Part shown: piece by piece, positions 21,870 to 33,279 of the stretch
How the letters are laid out: each line of letters starts with the position of its first letter
Numbering within the stretch: the stretch's first letter is position 1
DNA from: Podocnemis expansa
Taxonomy: Eukaryota > Chordata > Testudines > Podocnemididae
Length of the DNA stretch: 64,000 bases
Assembly: GCA_007922195.1 (NCBI GenBank)
Contig: ML682024.1
Coordinates: 11,126,753-11,190,752 of the forward strand
Direction: 5' to 3'
Program-made: the position numbers and the translations under genes
The notes under the pieces: generated by a model
Told to the model about the DNA's origin: nothing
What the model saw: only the letters and a program-made list of their open reading frames with translations
Database searches by the model: none

Positions 21870-23880
21870 TTAACAAATAGAAAAACTTAGCAACTAAGAC
21901 AGATTAACATATCTGGCCAAAAATATAACTGTGTTACTAAGTAACTGAATAACAGACTATAGCTTATGTGGTACTAACCCCAACCATTCTGGAGTGCTAA
22001 ATCAGGGCTGAGACATGGGGAATGGTCATCCATTTGTGGTGGATGAAACATCCTCTCAAGAACTCTCTGCAGATGCTCAAGTGTATAAAGCAGTCATCTT
22101 AACTTGTGGCTGCTTCTAAGACAGAACTTTGCATCTGCAGACCAACAGATATGGAGCAGGAAACAACAGCTCACTGGTTTTTTATCATCTCCTTTTTCAC
22201 TGCCCTTTTTCAAGAATAGCTTTTTATTGCCTTGTCTCACAGGGTCTGCTTTCATGAATTTCTTTACAGGTTTTAGCAATAATTGAGGCAGTTTGGTGCA
22301 GATTTTGGTAAGATCTGAAGGAGGACATGATTTGGCATAATGAGCCCCAAGGAACAGTGCATAGGATTTCTGCTATACAAATGAAATCATTTTGTGATGT
22401 ATTTTCCAGACTGGAGCAATTTGTCTCTAACTCTGAACCTCTTTCTAAGTCTTCTCATTTTCGCACAAGAATAAATGTCTAGCTGATTGAGATTCATACT
22501 CACTATTAAAATAAGCACAACAGGTCTGTTCTAGAATGATACAAAAAACATTGCTCAGTTGACTGTCAGCAGGTGGCCATTTTTTTATTCATAGTGTTTC
22601 AAGTCCCATTTCTTGGCATGTGACCAGTGAACAATTTATAAAGAAATGTTGTATTATTGTTAGCTTGGCAATACGGTTTCTTTGAATGAGCTACTGGTAA
22701 CAGCAAAAGTGTTTCTTCTTTACCTTAATCTCTCTAACTTGTGTCAAATCCTGAGGCAGTACTGTGAATGGGTATTTTAGCTAAGGTTTCTGGGAAAAAA
22801 ATATTTAGCTGCATGCTGTTTATGACTGCCTCTGTTCCAGGACTGGTGTATGTATACATTTCACTGATTTTTCCTTCAGCAGACAACTGACCTGCAAGAA
22901 CTAGAAATCTTTTACTCAGTAGATAGACTACATTAAAATCACAACAGGCACAAATTGGCCCCTTTTATGGGCCATTTAGTAGGCATGCCCAGAACTGAAT
23001 GGGTCACGAGACAGAATTCTCCTTCTCATTCCTACAGTTGATCTTTCTAGGACACGAAGAAACTGAGCTGTCAATCAGCAGTCTGTGAGGGAAGTTTGCA
23101 TGTCCTTGTTTTGCTTTCCAAGGTTGTCAATTTCTCCCATCCCCAGAGTGGAATTCACTTACCACATTTAACAGAAGCAAAATAAGAGTGGCTACTTTAA
23201 CAGTGAAAATTCACATAAACCCCCTGAGTTTACAGAAATCGGGAACACTTATTTGTGCAAAATACAAGTGACAGTGCATACATATTTGTGCAGGCCATGA
23301 TCATAAGTATGCATGCAAGGAGGTACTTTCACAAGTAAAAGAGCAATAGAACTGATTTGTATGCACATATATCAAATTTGCCTGTGCAAACGTGGTAACT
23401 CAGCACACAAATTAGTTTCATAAATATGATGCATATGAAGTTCTGGATGTAATTTTTTTATGAGTAAGACCAACATTATTTAAAGAATATACAAATCTGA
23501 AAGTAGGTTGTCAATTGATTGAGGTGTTTCAGACTACCTAAGATCATTTTCTGGTTCCCTCTGGTCTCAGTTTTCTTTCAATAATGATTCCAACTCAGAG
23601 TTCTGAATACGCTACCTCTCATTACTGGATTTTAATTCACCTAAAACATAACAACTGACAGATGAGGATGTGATATGAGATGGAGTTGGCTATTCTCAAC
23701 AATCCTGGCAACTAAGAAAAACTAGAATGCAATGTAAGGAACAAAATTTATATTTACTGCTTGCCTGGGGGCTGGGTTGTGACTCTGAAAGTTGATCATT
23801 TTGCCTAAGGGCTCAGTGGCTGGCTGAAAGCTGATCTGCCTGCTGTAAGGACAAGTGAAGAGATAAATAATAACCAAAAG
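21870..23880. other. No gene recognised
   Basis: AT-rich sequence with only short open frames. A C-run occurs just upstream at 21524-21532. Confidence 0.5.
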
Positions 23881-23888
23881 AGGGCATC

Positions 23889-24126
23889 ATGGCTTTAATG
23901 ACCAGGCTTACTGTGCCACCACTCAAGCCATTCGATGAATCTTCTGAATTGTGGGAAATATATACAGCCTGATTTCAAAATTGTATAATAGCAAATGATA
24001 TAACTGATGAGAAGGTACCAGTTTTTCTAATAGTTATTGGAGCTAGGACCTATAGTTTGCTATGTGATTAACTTTACCCAGAGAAGCCAGAACAAAAACC
24101 TTTTGGTGACTTAGTGAAAGTTCTGG
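23889..24126 (+). pseudogene. Ty3/gypsy retrotransposon gag fragment
   Basis: The plus-strand frame from ATG 23889 reads MALMTRLTVPPLKPFDESSE, then LWEIYTA, a stop, FQNCIIANDITDEKVPVFLI, VIGARTYSLLCD, a stop, and LYPEKPEQKPFGDLVKVL. This follows the capsid pattern of gypsy-family Gag (F-D-x-W-x-x-Y, A-N-x-I-x-x-x-x-K-x-x-x-F-L-x-x-I-G, L-x-P-x-x-P). Two in-frame stops make it dead. Homology ends abruptly at about 24126, and no zinc knuckle, protease or reverse transcriptase is recognised nearby. Confidence 0.7.
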
Positions 24127-24129
24127 GAT

Positions 24130-25497
24130 GGACCCAGGTATGCCCCCCCCCGGGGGGGTTGGACTGTCCCCAAGGGGAGTGGGCCAGTGGGGGCAATCAC
24201 ACATTAGAGAGGAAAGAAAGGCTCCGAGCAGATGTCCTATACCCATGTCTCTGGTATCATTGGGAAATTTTGTCTTGGGACCTCTCTTCGTAAGGGTCCC
24301 ACCCAAAGAGTGCCCAATCTTTAGAGAGTGGAAGGCAACCCATAGAGATTGGAACTGGGATAGGAGGGTGGTAAGAGCTGAAGTATAAGGGTGCTTGTCT
24401 TAGGCCTAGTCAGTCTCTTCAGCAATTCGGGGGCTGACTGCCTGTGTTCCTCAGCCTTCTCTTGCCCTGCTCTACAAGTATGAGCAAGACTGAGAATCTG
24501 GAAATGGAAGAGGGACAGACACCATGTCAGTAGGTGTCCCTCCTTTTCTTTGTGATAGGTGTCCAGGGCACATAGGGTCTCTGGTGGCCCTTTTATTTGT
24601 ACCCTGGGCTACCTGTAGGTCATAAGAAAGTAAGACCCAGAAGGTGAAGAGCTGCCTTGCAGCTGATTATGGTTCAGTGGCTTGAGCAGGCCATATAACA
24701 TCTTGTAGTTTCTGTATGTGTGTGCATGTGCATGTGCCCACTGGTACAGGGGTTCTCCCCCAGGATGTAAAGGCAGAGTGTATATTCTATTTCCCTCTGG
24801 AGGGAAAACATGTTCTTGATGTGCCCCACCACATACTCTGATAGCAGAGGGGCTAAGGATACCCAAGAAAAAATTTGAGGGTCCCACCTTTGCGAGGGAG
24901 GAGAGAGAAGTTACTGCCCCAAAAAACTAGGCCCTGTCCACTAAAGGGGGCCCTGCCCAGTGGTTGGGGTTGTCTTGCCATTGATGAGTGGAAAGGGAGG
25001 GTGTGGGAAAATGAGGGAAGGACAAACCGTTAGGGCAAAACTTGCCGTATATTGTGCGCTTTGCCAGGGACCGCAGTGGTAAATACCACCACATGATGGA
25101 TTCGCACCACCTGGTGTGGGCTATTGGGATGCCTAAAAAACAGATGAGCCCTTTATGTAGTCTGTCCATGAAGCTGCAGGAGTCCCCACCACCTCTGGTC
25201 AAGGGATTTCCTGCAGAGCCCTGGTAACCCTCAAGCCGCCTAGGGGGAGCCTGGGGGGACCCTTAGTGGGGAAGGAGAGAGGTTTGCATTATGTCCATTA
25301 CCCCCTGGATGACAGTGGTTGGTCCACCCTAAAAGGCCAGCATACTAACGTAGGCCAACTTGGAGGGATAAACACTCAGTTGGGCATAGCACCACTAATA
25401 GGAGTAAAGGGTCATCCCTGTATGGGAGGGATTTGGGGAGCACAGGATGACAAAGGGGCCATGGAACCCCAAGAGCTCCGTAAGGGAATCTGGGATG

Positions 25498-25535
<38 letters not shown>

Positions 25536-26055
25536 CCCACAGAAGGGTATCCCTATGGTGATCTGAAGGAACTAATGCTAGTGCCCCATGCTCCCTGTTT
25601 CTCACAGTTGGGTTTATACAGGGAAGGGTAGGGGAGTACAAGGGTGTTCCCCTTCTCCTTTGCAGGTGGAGGATAGGCTGTCTCTCACCCCCCCACAATG
25701 TATGGGTGTACCCAGGCACAGGCCCATCTTAGAAGTGTAGTGAATAGGGCAATCCAGTTATGTGCCAAAAGCAGATATAAGGGGGACATGGGGTTTTTTC
25801 ATTCCTTCCTCTGCATGCCCCAGGTGATCTGGGTGATGTGGTCCCTGATCTGCCATTTGTAGGGTTGGGGAGTGGTAGGAGTCTCTTCCCCTGCTGTATG
25901 GGGGTGTAAGAAAGGTTCTGTTATGTAAGGGGGCAAAATGGCCACCCTTATATAAGGAAACAAGATGGCCTCCCTCAAAGACAGGCAGCCACGTTTGCCC
26001 CACCCCTAAGTGGGCAGAGCCGGGGATAGGAAGTACTAAAGGCAGGCCCTGGAGC
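24130..26055. other. Unidentified moderately GC-rich sequence
   Basis: Follows the gag fragment. It could be interior or LTR sequence of the same degraded retroelement, but no protein similarity could be recognised on either strand. It includes a (GA)n microsatellite at 25498-25533. Confidence 0.4.
25498..25533. repeat. (GA)n microsatellite
   Basis: About 16 uninterrupted GA units. Confidence 0.95.
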
Positions 26056-26066
26056 TCAGTCAGAGC

Positions 26067-26600
26067 TTGGTGGCTGAAGAGGAAGGAGCTTCCTCTGCTT
26101 TCTCCACAGGCCCAGCCAGAGACCTGGCCAATGGAGAACTTACCAGCCCCATGGGGACCACAGGCTCTGAGGAACCATCCATATTCTGTGACTTAGATGA
26201 ACTTTCCCTGGCTGTTGAGGACCCCTCCTCTTCCCCCCCCCCCCCGTCCCCGGAGGCTGGGCCAGACTTGAATGAGCTGCTCTTGGCAGAGGACCTACCT
26301 GCTTTGTTAACCTGGTGACACACTGAGGAGGAGGAGGAGGAAGGTAGAAGCCTACCTCTTGCCCAGTACCCGGAGGAAGCCGAGGAGGTTGAGGTGCTGC
26401 AGGTCACTGGCATCAGGGGTAAGCCAGGGCCTCTGGGCCTCCATGCAGCTGAGGCGGGGCCCATGGACAAACTGGTGTATTGCAGACAGGACCATGCTGG
26501 TCCCCTAACCTGCGATGAAGCCCAGCATTGGAATCTGGGCTGGGACATAGTGAAGTGGGGTTGGTCTGTGACCTCCCACCTCCCTGCTTCTGAGTGATTG
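26067..26600 (+). other. Acidic/proline-rich open segment of unknown origin
   Basis: An open frame 26067-26318 codes 83 residues, rich in E, S and P, with repeated D-L-D-E-L and D-L-N-E-L-L-L-like motifs around a C homopolymer at about 26229-26242. Beyond its stop, another frame (26394-26597) carries CRQDHAGPLTC. It may be an ORF of a retroelement with frameshifts. I do not recognise a family. The 12-C run is a likely frameshift point. Confidence 0.3.
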
Positions 26601-27600
26601 TTGGAGGTCTCCCCTAATAACTCTTAGTAGCCTGGCTGTTGTTACCTACCATTTTGTTGTCCTGAACTATTCAAGACCTTGATAGAGACTAATAATTAAC
26701 TGCCTGCCCAGCTGCCGGGCCAGAGATAGTGATGTGCGATGATTACCTCACCCAACAGGTGAGGTGACCAACAACCATGTACAGGTGTCCTTCCAGGAGG
26801 GCCTGTGTTCTGACTTACAGGGGGTTATCCTACCTCAGCTCTGGTGTGGGTGAGAAACAGGACTGTGGGCGAGTAAAAGTAGATGCTAAGTTCTGTGTGA
26901 AAAATGATTTTAGTCATCTAAGAGTTAAAGTGGACGCAGGACTCCTGTATGCATCCAAGCTGACTCAGGCACTAGCATGAAAGGCACTAGAGCATGTGTG
27001 AAACAGACTGCAAGTGAGAATGAATGCCAAGTCGCATGAAGTATAATCTGACTTATAGAATGGTTGATTTGGACAGAAAAGAAAACCTTCTGTGCACCCA
27101 TATACCTAAGGCTTTAGCGTGACCAATGCCAGAGGAGAAACCTGGGTTTGTATGCAGCGAGGGTGAACCGATGTGTAAGAGCCTGGGAGAGTGGGGGGGG
27201 GTGTCAATTTTTGAGCCAGATGTTGGGAATCAGGCCTGAAGGCCAGGGACTGGCAGGCATTGGGAAGAAAACGGGATGGGACCCTGGACCACGGACTAAC
27301 AATGTGATGTTCCTCAACAGCCCCTTGATCAATTTTCCCCCACACTCTAACATGGGGAATGGATTCTCAAACCCCAGATATACTGCTCCTTCTCTTCTGT
27401 CAGCAGAGGAGGGCCTGCCGCTGGCACCCGAGTGGCTGCTGAGGGCTAGGGGAGTGGCTAGTAGCTGTGGGTGGTGAGCATGCCAGTGGGAACCCCTTTG
27501 GCATGGGGCCATGGCACTGTAACAAGGTGCCCCAGATAGTGGAGGGGATCCTAAACCCTGGGAGGGCTGTTCCTCCCTCTCAAGCATCAGGGGAGACCAT
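26600..27600. other. No gene recognised; partial duplication
   Basis: CTGGCACCCGAGTGGCTGC occurs at 27421 and again at about 27617, followed in both by GTGAGCATGCC after a short gap. This suggests a duplicated piece of about 196 bp at the edge of the DIRS-like element. Confidence 0.4.
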
Positions 27601-29515
27601 GTGTGGTGCCTCTGATGCTGGCACCCGAGTGGCTGCGCACTTGTGGGGTGAGCATGCCCAAGGATTTGAAGGCTGTTCCAGCATCCTGCAAGCCACACAG
27701 CAGATGGTCCATTGCCTCAGCAAACAGAAACCATCCCTCAAAAGAGAGGTCCTTGATAGCCTACTGCACGTCTTGAGGCAGGTCTGCCTCCTGCAGCCAC
27801 GCTGTGTATCTCATTATGACATCCAACAGTATGCCATGGCTCGCCGTGTCTGAGGCATCCCACACTGCCATAATGGCATCTCAGGATGCTAGAATGCCCT
27901 CCTCCATGAGGGGGTCATAGTCCTTTAGATACTCCTGGGGGAGGAGATCCTGGAATCAACTTGTGGACTCCCAGATGTCCAGGGTGTATCGGCCCACCAG
28001 CGCTTGGTGGTTCTTGATACAGAGCTAGAAGGTGTAGGTTGAGTACACCTTCTGGCCCATGAGATCCAGCCCCCTTGCCTCCCTGGATCTGGGCAAGGGA
28101 TCTGGGTGAGACTGGCCCTCATGCCCTACTGTGGCTTCTATCACCCAGGAGCTCAGTGGTGGGTGGTCAACTAAAAAAGGAAAGCTTTCTGGTGGAGCTT
28201 GATACTTATGACCTGCTATATCTGAGACTGGTGGAATTGAAGCGAGGGTCTGCCAGCATACCTTGATGAGATTGTGCATGCTCAGGTGCAAGGGGACCGC
28301 AATCACATCTGGAGAAGACATGAACCCTAAATCAAAGAGGGGGGTCTTGATCCCCTCTGATGGGCTTGACTTTTATGCCCATGTGTGCCATCGCCCAGCA
28401 AAGGAGGTTGTAGTGAGCACTGGGGTCCTTCCTATAAGACCACAGTCTGGGGGTTAAAGCCCTGTCCAGGTTGCATGCAATGGCGATGTGGTCCTGGACC
28501 CCTTGGGGCTGTGGGAGGTTTCCTCTGAGGAGCCTTCTTGTGGCAGGGAACACTTCTGGGGCTGGTATTGGGAGGGACCTGGTGCTGGCAATCACTCACG
28601 GGCCTGTCTGCCCATGTGTGAGGGGATTAACTTCTCCTTGCTCAGGGAACAGGTTGTTTCCTGGCACCAGGGGATCAGAGTTGCCAAGACACCAGCAGAT
28701 TGTGAAGGGGCCGCGGTGGTTGGCACTTGCGATGAGGCAGCACTTCAGTGCCAGGGAGTAGAGAGTGCCTTCTAAGGCGCTTGATTGTAGAGCCTGGACC
28801 AGTGCTGGAAGAACCTTTTGGGGGAGGGAGAGACTCCATCTTTCTCTGGTGCCAAAGAACTTGGTACCACCATGGTGGGTGGGGATTGATGCTGCGCCAG
28901 AGCAGTCCATGTCCCCGAGAGGAAAGCTGGTTTTCCTCCCTGCTTTGAGGCTTAGGTAGTATAGGGGCAAGCAAAAGCAGGAAAGCTTTTGCCACCTCAA
29001 AAGCCTCTGGGGTGGAGAGGACTTTCATGACCTCCAGACCCTGACCCCAAGAGTGAGGCATCCAGGGGGAGGTGGAGTGACACCTGTGCTTCGGTGCCAA
29101 GGTGGGTGCCAAGCACATCATCTTGTGCTCCCAAGAGGAGTGGTGCCAAGAGGGTTGCAGTGCTGGTGGCTTCAAGGAAGACCCCAATTCTTTGAGGATA
29201 GGCTGCCATGCTTGCTCCAGGGCCTATGCATCACACCTCTGGTCCCTGTCTTTTAGGGTCCTTAGTTTAAAGGACCAACAGATGAAGCAATTGGTAACCT
29301 GGTGGGATTCACCCAGGCACCTTAGGCACTTCTCGTGGGGATTGTCTCTCCGGAAGACCGTGCCACAAATAGCACAGGGTTTGAAGCCCAGCATTGTTGG
29401 CGGCAGTTGGGAGCAATCTTCTACCTCTGGGTTTGTAAGCTCAGTAGGAGCAGCAGTTCACAGTGGAACAATGTCCATGAACAGATCTTCCAAGCTGAAC
29501 AGGCGGCTCATACAT
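27600..29515 (-). pseudogene. DIRS-like retrotransposon ORF1 (broken)
   Basis: Minus strand from a start near 29515. Near the start a zinc-finger-like block reads KCLRCLGESHQVTNCFICW (about 29330-29275), preceded by a CAICGTVF-like half. Later come P-P-E-S-F-P-F-L (about 28190) and, at about 28070-27700, GLDLMGQKVYSTYTF, KNHQALVGRYTLDIW, LLPQEYLKDYDPLMEEG, LQEADLPQDV and DLSFEG, then SLGMLTPQV. This order is what I recall for the Gag-like ORF1 of DIRS elements. Several frameshifts and stops are present. No tyrosine recombinase or reverse transcriptase part is seen; they would lie left of 27600 and appear to be missing. Confidence 0.65.
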
Positions 29516-29534
29516 GGCGGAATAAACAGCCGCT

Positions 29535-29765
29535 TGTATAATCACAAGGAGCGGGCTGTTCCTTAACTGTTGCCGAGGGTGGAAAAAGGATTTGAGGAGG
29601 AGCAGGGTCAGGGTAATATATAGCCAAAGGAGTGTCCAGAGGGGGATTGGCCTCTGACCTTGCACTGACAGGCTAGGGCTAAAAGTTTCTGACCAATCGT
29701 GCGCTGAGGCACATAGACACCTAATACTGAATGATGCAAGCATCACTCAAAGAAGAATGACCTGT
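29535..29765 (-). repeat. Terminal repeat / promoter region of the DIRS-like element
   Basis: Read on the minus strand it begins GGAACAGGTCATTCTTCTTT and leads into the ORF1 start, with a TATATATTAC box (about 29612-29625) suited to driving ORF1. The matching copy at the other end was not found, so the assignment rests on position and texture. Confidence 0.45.
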
Positions 29766-29769
29766 TCCA

Positions 29770-30840
29770 ACATTCCTTTTCAATTAACATTTTCTAAGCA
29801 AAATGTTGATTTGAACTGACATTTAATGTAAAAAACTACTTTTTGAATTGATTTTTCATTTTGATTCAAATTGACCCCGATTTGAGGGGGCGAGTTCATT
29901 TCAGCAAGGCAAAAATAAATCATTGTAAGTTAGAAACAAAGCCTTTTCTTGTTGTTTTTTGTTCAGTCATCAAACTGAACAATCAGTTAGTTATTCATGC
30001 TTATTTGCTTATGACACTGTAACAGATTCTCTTGCTTCATGGGCTGTAGAGCCTGTAAGACAACGCTGACTATAATTTTCAGCCCAAAGTCCACAAGCCT
30101 GAGTCAGTTTATCCAGCCCAGCCCTGGCTGTTCAATAGGTTTTTCAATGCAGTGTTCTCAGTCTGCCAGAGGGAACTTAAGAAGCAAAGTAAGAGGCAGC
30201 TCAGGGAAAATCACAGCACAGGTAACTGAGCTGTTCAGTACAAGGCCTAGGGCCAGAACATGAAATAGAAAGTAGGACTGGGTCCCCATCTTGGACTAAG
30301 GACGGAGTCAGACAAGCTTGTAGAAAAAGTTATTGAGCCCAGCAAACGGACATCAGACTGAGCCAAACACAGACTGAGAACTCACCCCAAAGGGACTTTG
30401 GACTTTTAGTTTGGACAGTTCTGACCATGAAAGGGGTAGACTAAACATGGTGATGGAGCCAGAGGTCCAAGCTACCCAGCAGAAACACCATGACAGCACT
30501 GGTAAGATCATCAACAAAGGGTGCTAGCCCAGCAAGAGTACTGGGATGCTATGCCCCACCATGAAGACGCTCCTAGAGATAAGTGAAATCATTTACAGGC
30601 TGCCAAATCAGTTTTCAAAAGGAACTTAGGCCCAATACATTAGTGTGTGGACCCTAAAAGTATGCACCATGTTCTAGCAGCAAGCTCACCAAGTCTGAGA
30701 GATCAGAAAAGACCTACCAAAAATAAACTGGTCTGGAAAACTGGACTTGCAGTGGAAAATGTAAGAGACTCAATCTTTGACTTCCAAAGGGATTTAGGTT
30801 CATGGGCCCCAATTTCTAAAGGTTTTTAGCATGACCATTT
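29770..30840. other. No gene recognised
   Basis: AT-rich sequence with no recognisable coding or element structure. Confidence 0.4.
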
Positions 30841-30844
30841 ACAT

Positions 30845-31165
30845 ATTTAGGTGCCTAACTGCCCCTCTGTCTTTTCTCAAGACTAAACCCAGTTCTTGTA
30901 ACCTTTCCTCATAGGGCAGGTTTTCTAAACCTCTGCTCGTTTTTTGTTGCTCTCTCCAGTTTGTCCTAAAGTGTGTGGCTCCCAGTGCTGGACACAGAAC
31001 TCCAGCTGATGCTTCACCAGTGTACAGTAGAGTGGAACAATCACCTCCTGTAACTTACTCATGACACTTCCTTTAATTTGGGCATTGGTGTGCCTGGGTC
31101 CTGTCTGTTCTCCATCTACGGCACACAATACCATGCTCTCCTGAAGCATGTAATTCTCTAGTGTA
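30845..31165 (-). mobile_element. CR1-type LINE fragment, minus orientation
   Basis: The plus strand reads as the antisense of a CR1 3' region: TTGTTGCTCTCTCCAGTTTG, CAGTGCTGGACACAGAACTC, GCTTCACCAGTGTACAG, then GAACAATCACCTCCTGTA. Decayed, not coding. Confidence 0.65.
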
Positions 31166-31272
31166 ATTCTGGTCATTGGACTTGGTGGCTGGGTTGTGTT
31201 GGTGGCCTTTGATACTCAGCAGGTAGACTAGATGATCAAATGATCCCTTCTATCCTTAAAATTTCATAAGTC
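31165..31272 (+). mobile_element. CR1-type LINE 3' tail, plus orientation
   Basis: GGTCATTGGACTTGGTGGCT, GGTAGACTAGATGATCAAAT, CTTCTATCCTTAAAATTTCA. It abuts a minus-orientation fragment, so two insertions or an inversion meet here. Confidence 0.6.
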
Positions 31273-31279
31273 TTCATTA

Positions 31280-31925
31280 ATACCCACATCTTGAGGTGGC
31301 ACCCCCATGGACTGAATCCCACCTTGAGAACAGCATCTTTCTTATCACTAATAAGATAGCAGGATGGAGGCAAAACTTTTATGCTTAGGGAGGGTCTCCC
31401 AGGCCACCCTATCATATGGTGACTGTTAATCTGGCCTCATCCCAGCATTGTCTTCATTTTTCTGAATACTATATTAGTAACAAACTGTGGGGGAGAGAGG
31501 ATATTTTTGTAATGATATGAGAACTGAACAAAACCCAACCACATGCAGTAGTTGAACTTCTAGTCCTGAATAGAGAGACTGTGGTGAGGCAGCAGGACAG
31601 GAAATGTGAAACAGTACTGATCTCAGAGACCAGATGTGGAGAACGCATCTCAGAGAGAGGCCAGCTTTCTATACGCTGATGACCTGAAGAAAGTTTAGAG
31701 CATTGACACAGTCTGACTTCAGTTCCTGAGTAGCAGAGCAGGGACTGACTTGAGTTGCCTTCTACCTAAATCCTAGGGAGCAGAGCCTCTATGATATTTT
31801 CAGACTGACCAGCAATCACCAGCTCTCTCAATTATCTTGTCTGCGTCTTCTGCTTTCTCGTGAGTAACTAAGAACCCTAGGCCTTGTCACCACTTTCAGG
31901 TTGTGGAAAAAAATCAGAATAGAAT
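31280..31925. other. No gene recognised
   Basis: AT-rich sequence; nothing recognised. Confidence 0.4.
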
Positions 31926-31929
31926 ATTG

Positions 31930-32510
31930 TCACAGGGCCCAGAAAAACACTCTTGGATCCCCCTCTGTTCACAGCCAATCAGGACTCTGCTATGGTGGAG
32001 CCTTCTCCCATCCAGCAGCTGGGTTTCCACGCTACCTGTAACCAGCTCCCAAATCCAGGCTGAGAGGGTCCGACCCTTGCTCTGTCTGGTCTCCCTGGGG
32101 GGTTCCTTCGTCAAGGAGGGTCCCAGCCATCCCAATCAGAAGTTACACTCCTCCAGTGTAGGAGTCAGAGGGTTTATTAGCAATCCAGTTTATACAACAG
32201 CTAGGACAATTGGCTTTCAGACTAGCCAGGAGGCATAGCAGTAAACCCCTGGATGAGCCCCCGGAGACCCTGCCTTTCCAAGCCCCATTTCCCTCCTCCT
32301 CTCTCCACCTTTTGTTCTGCTCCCCAGCCAGCCTCCCGGTCTAAACTGGCCACAACATTTGTCATCCACAGGGGGTCCAGGTAACATCTGTTCTCCCCCC
32401 CCCCAGTGATTCCTATAATTACCATACCCATGTCCTATCACCAAAGTACAGGAACAGAAAAGAAGAAAATCATCATTTGGGTTATCATCACGGCATCCCT
32501 CAGTAGCCAA
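31930..32510 (-). repeat. Possible solo LTR-like repeat, minus orientation
   Basis: On the minus strand an AATAAA signal (32173-32178) is followed by CCCTCTGACTCCTACACTGG and a GC-rich stretch, a layout like the R/U5 part of an LTR. No second LTR, primer-binding site or retroviral gene is seen, so this is tentative. Confidence 0.3.
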
Positions 32511-32929
32511 GAGGTTTCTTACTTCATTGCATCTATTTGGACTCAGGACCAGATCTTAAAAGGTATTTAAGACCCTAAAGATGCAGACTCCTATCTGGCT
32601 GTGATTCACAAATATGCCTGTGTAGGTAAGGTGCCAGCTTAGTAAAGCTGGTACAACCAAACTATAAACATTTTAATATGGCTAAATGTATATGTTTGGG
32701 AACCAGGATCATGGCCTATACTTACAGAACAGGGGACAGGGAAACTGTAGCTCTAAGACAGACTTGGGGTTATGGTGGATAATTAGCTGAATATGAACTC
32801 CCAGTGTGATACTGTGACAAAAAGGAACAAAGCAAGCTTGGATGAATAAACAGGGAATCTCAAGTAAAAATAGAGATGCAACTCTGTATTTGGCATTGCT
32901 GTGACTACAGCTAGAACATTCTATAATGG

Positions 32930-33270
32930 TTTGATGTTCAAATTTCAAGAAGGTTGTTGTTAAATTAGATAGGGTTCAGATAAAAGCCACAAAATTAAAT
33001 TAGAAGACTATGGCTTATAGTGACTTACTCAAGGAGCATGATCTATTTAGCTTAATAAAAGGAAAGGAAAAGGGTAATTACAGCCTATACCTAGCTAAAA
33101 AGTCAAATATTTGAAAATATGCTCTTCCATTTAACAGAGAAAGATGTGGTCCAATGGCTGGAAGTTGATTCCAGAAAAAAATTTAGATTGGAAATAGGGT
33201 GCAAATTTTAAAGTGAGGTTATTTAACCATGGGAACAATTTCACCAATGGTTTAGAAAAAAAACATGTGA
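32930..33270 (+). mobile_element. CR1-type LINE 3' fragment
   Basis: Phrases in CR1 order: ATTAGATAGGGTTCAGATAA, AGGAGCATGATCTATTTAG, AAAGGGTAATTACAGCC, then GATTGGAAATAGGGTGCAAA and GGTTATTTAACCATGGGAAC. Truncated. Confidence 0.65.
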
Positions 33271-33279
33271 TTTAAGATC

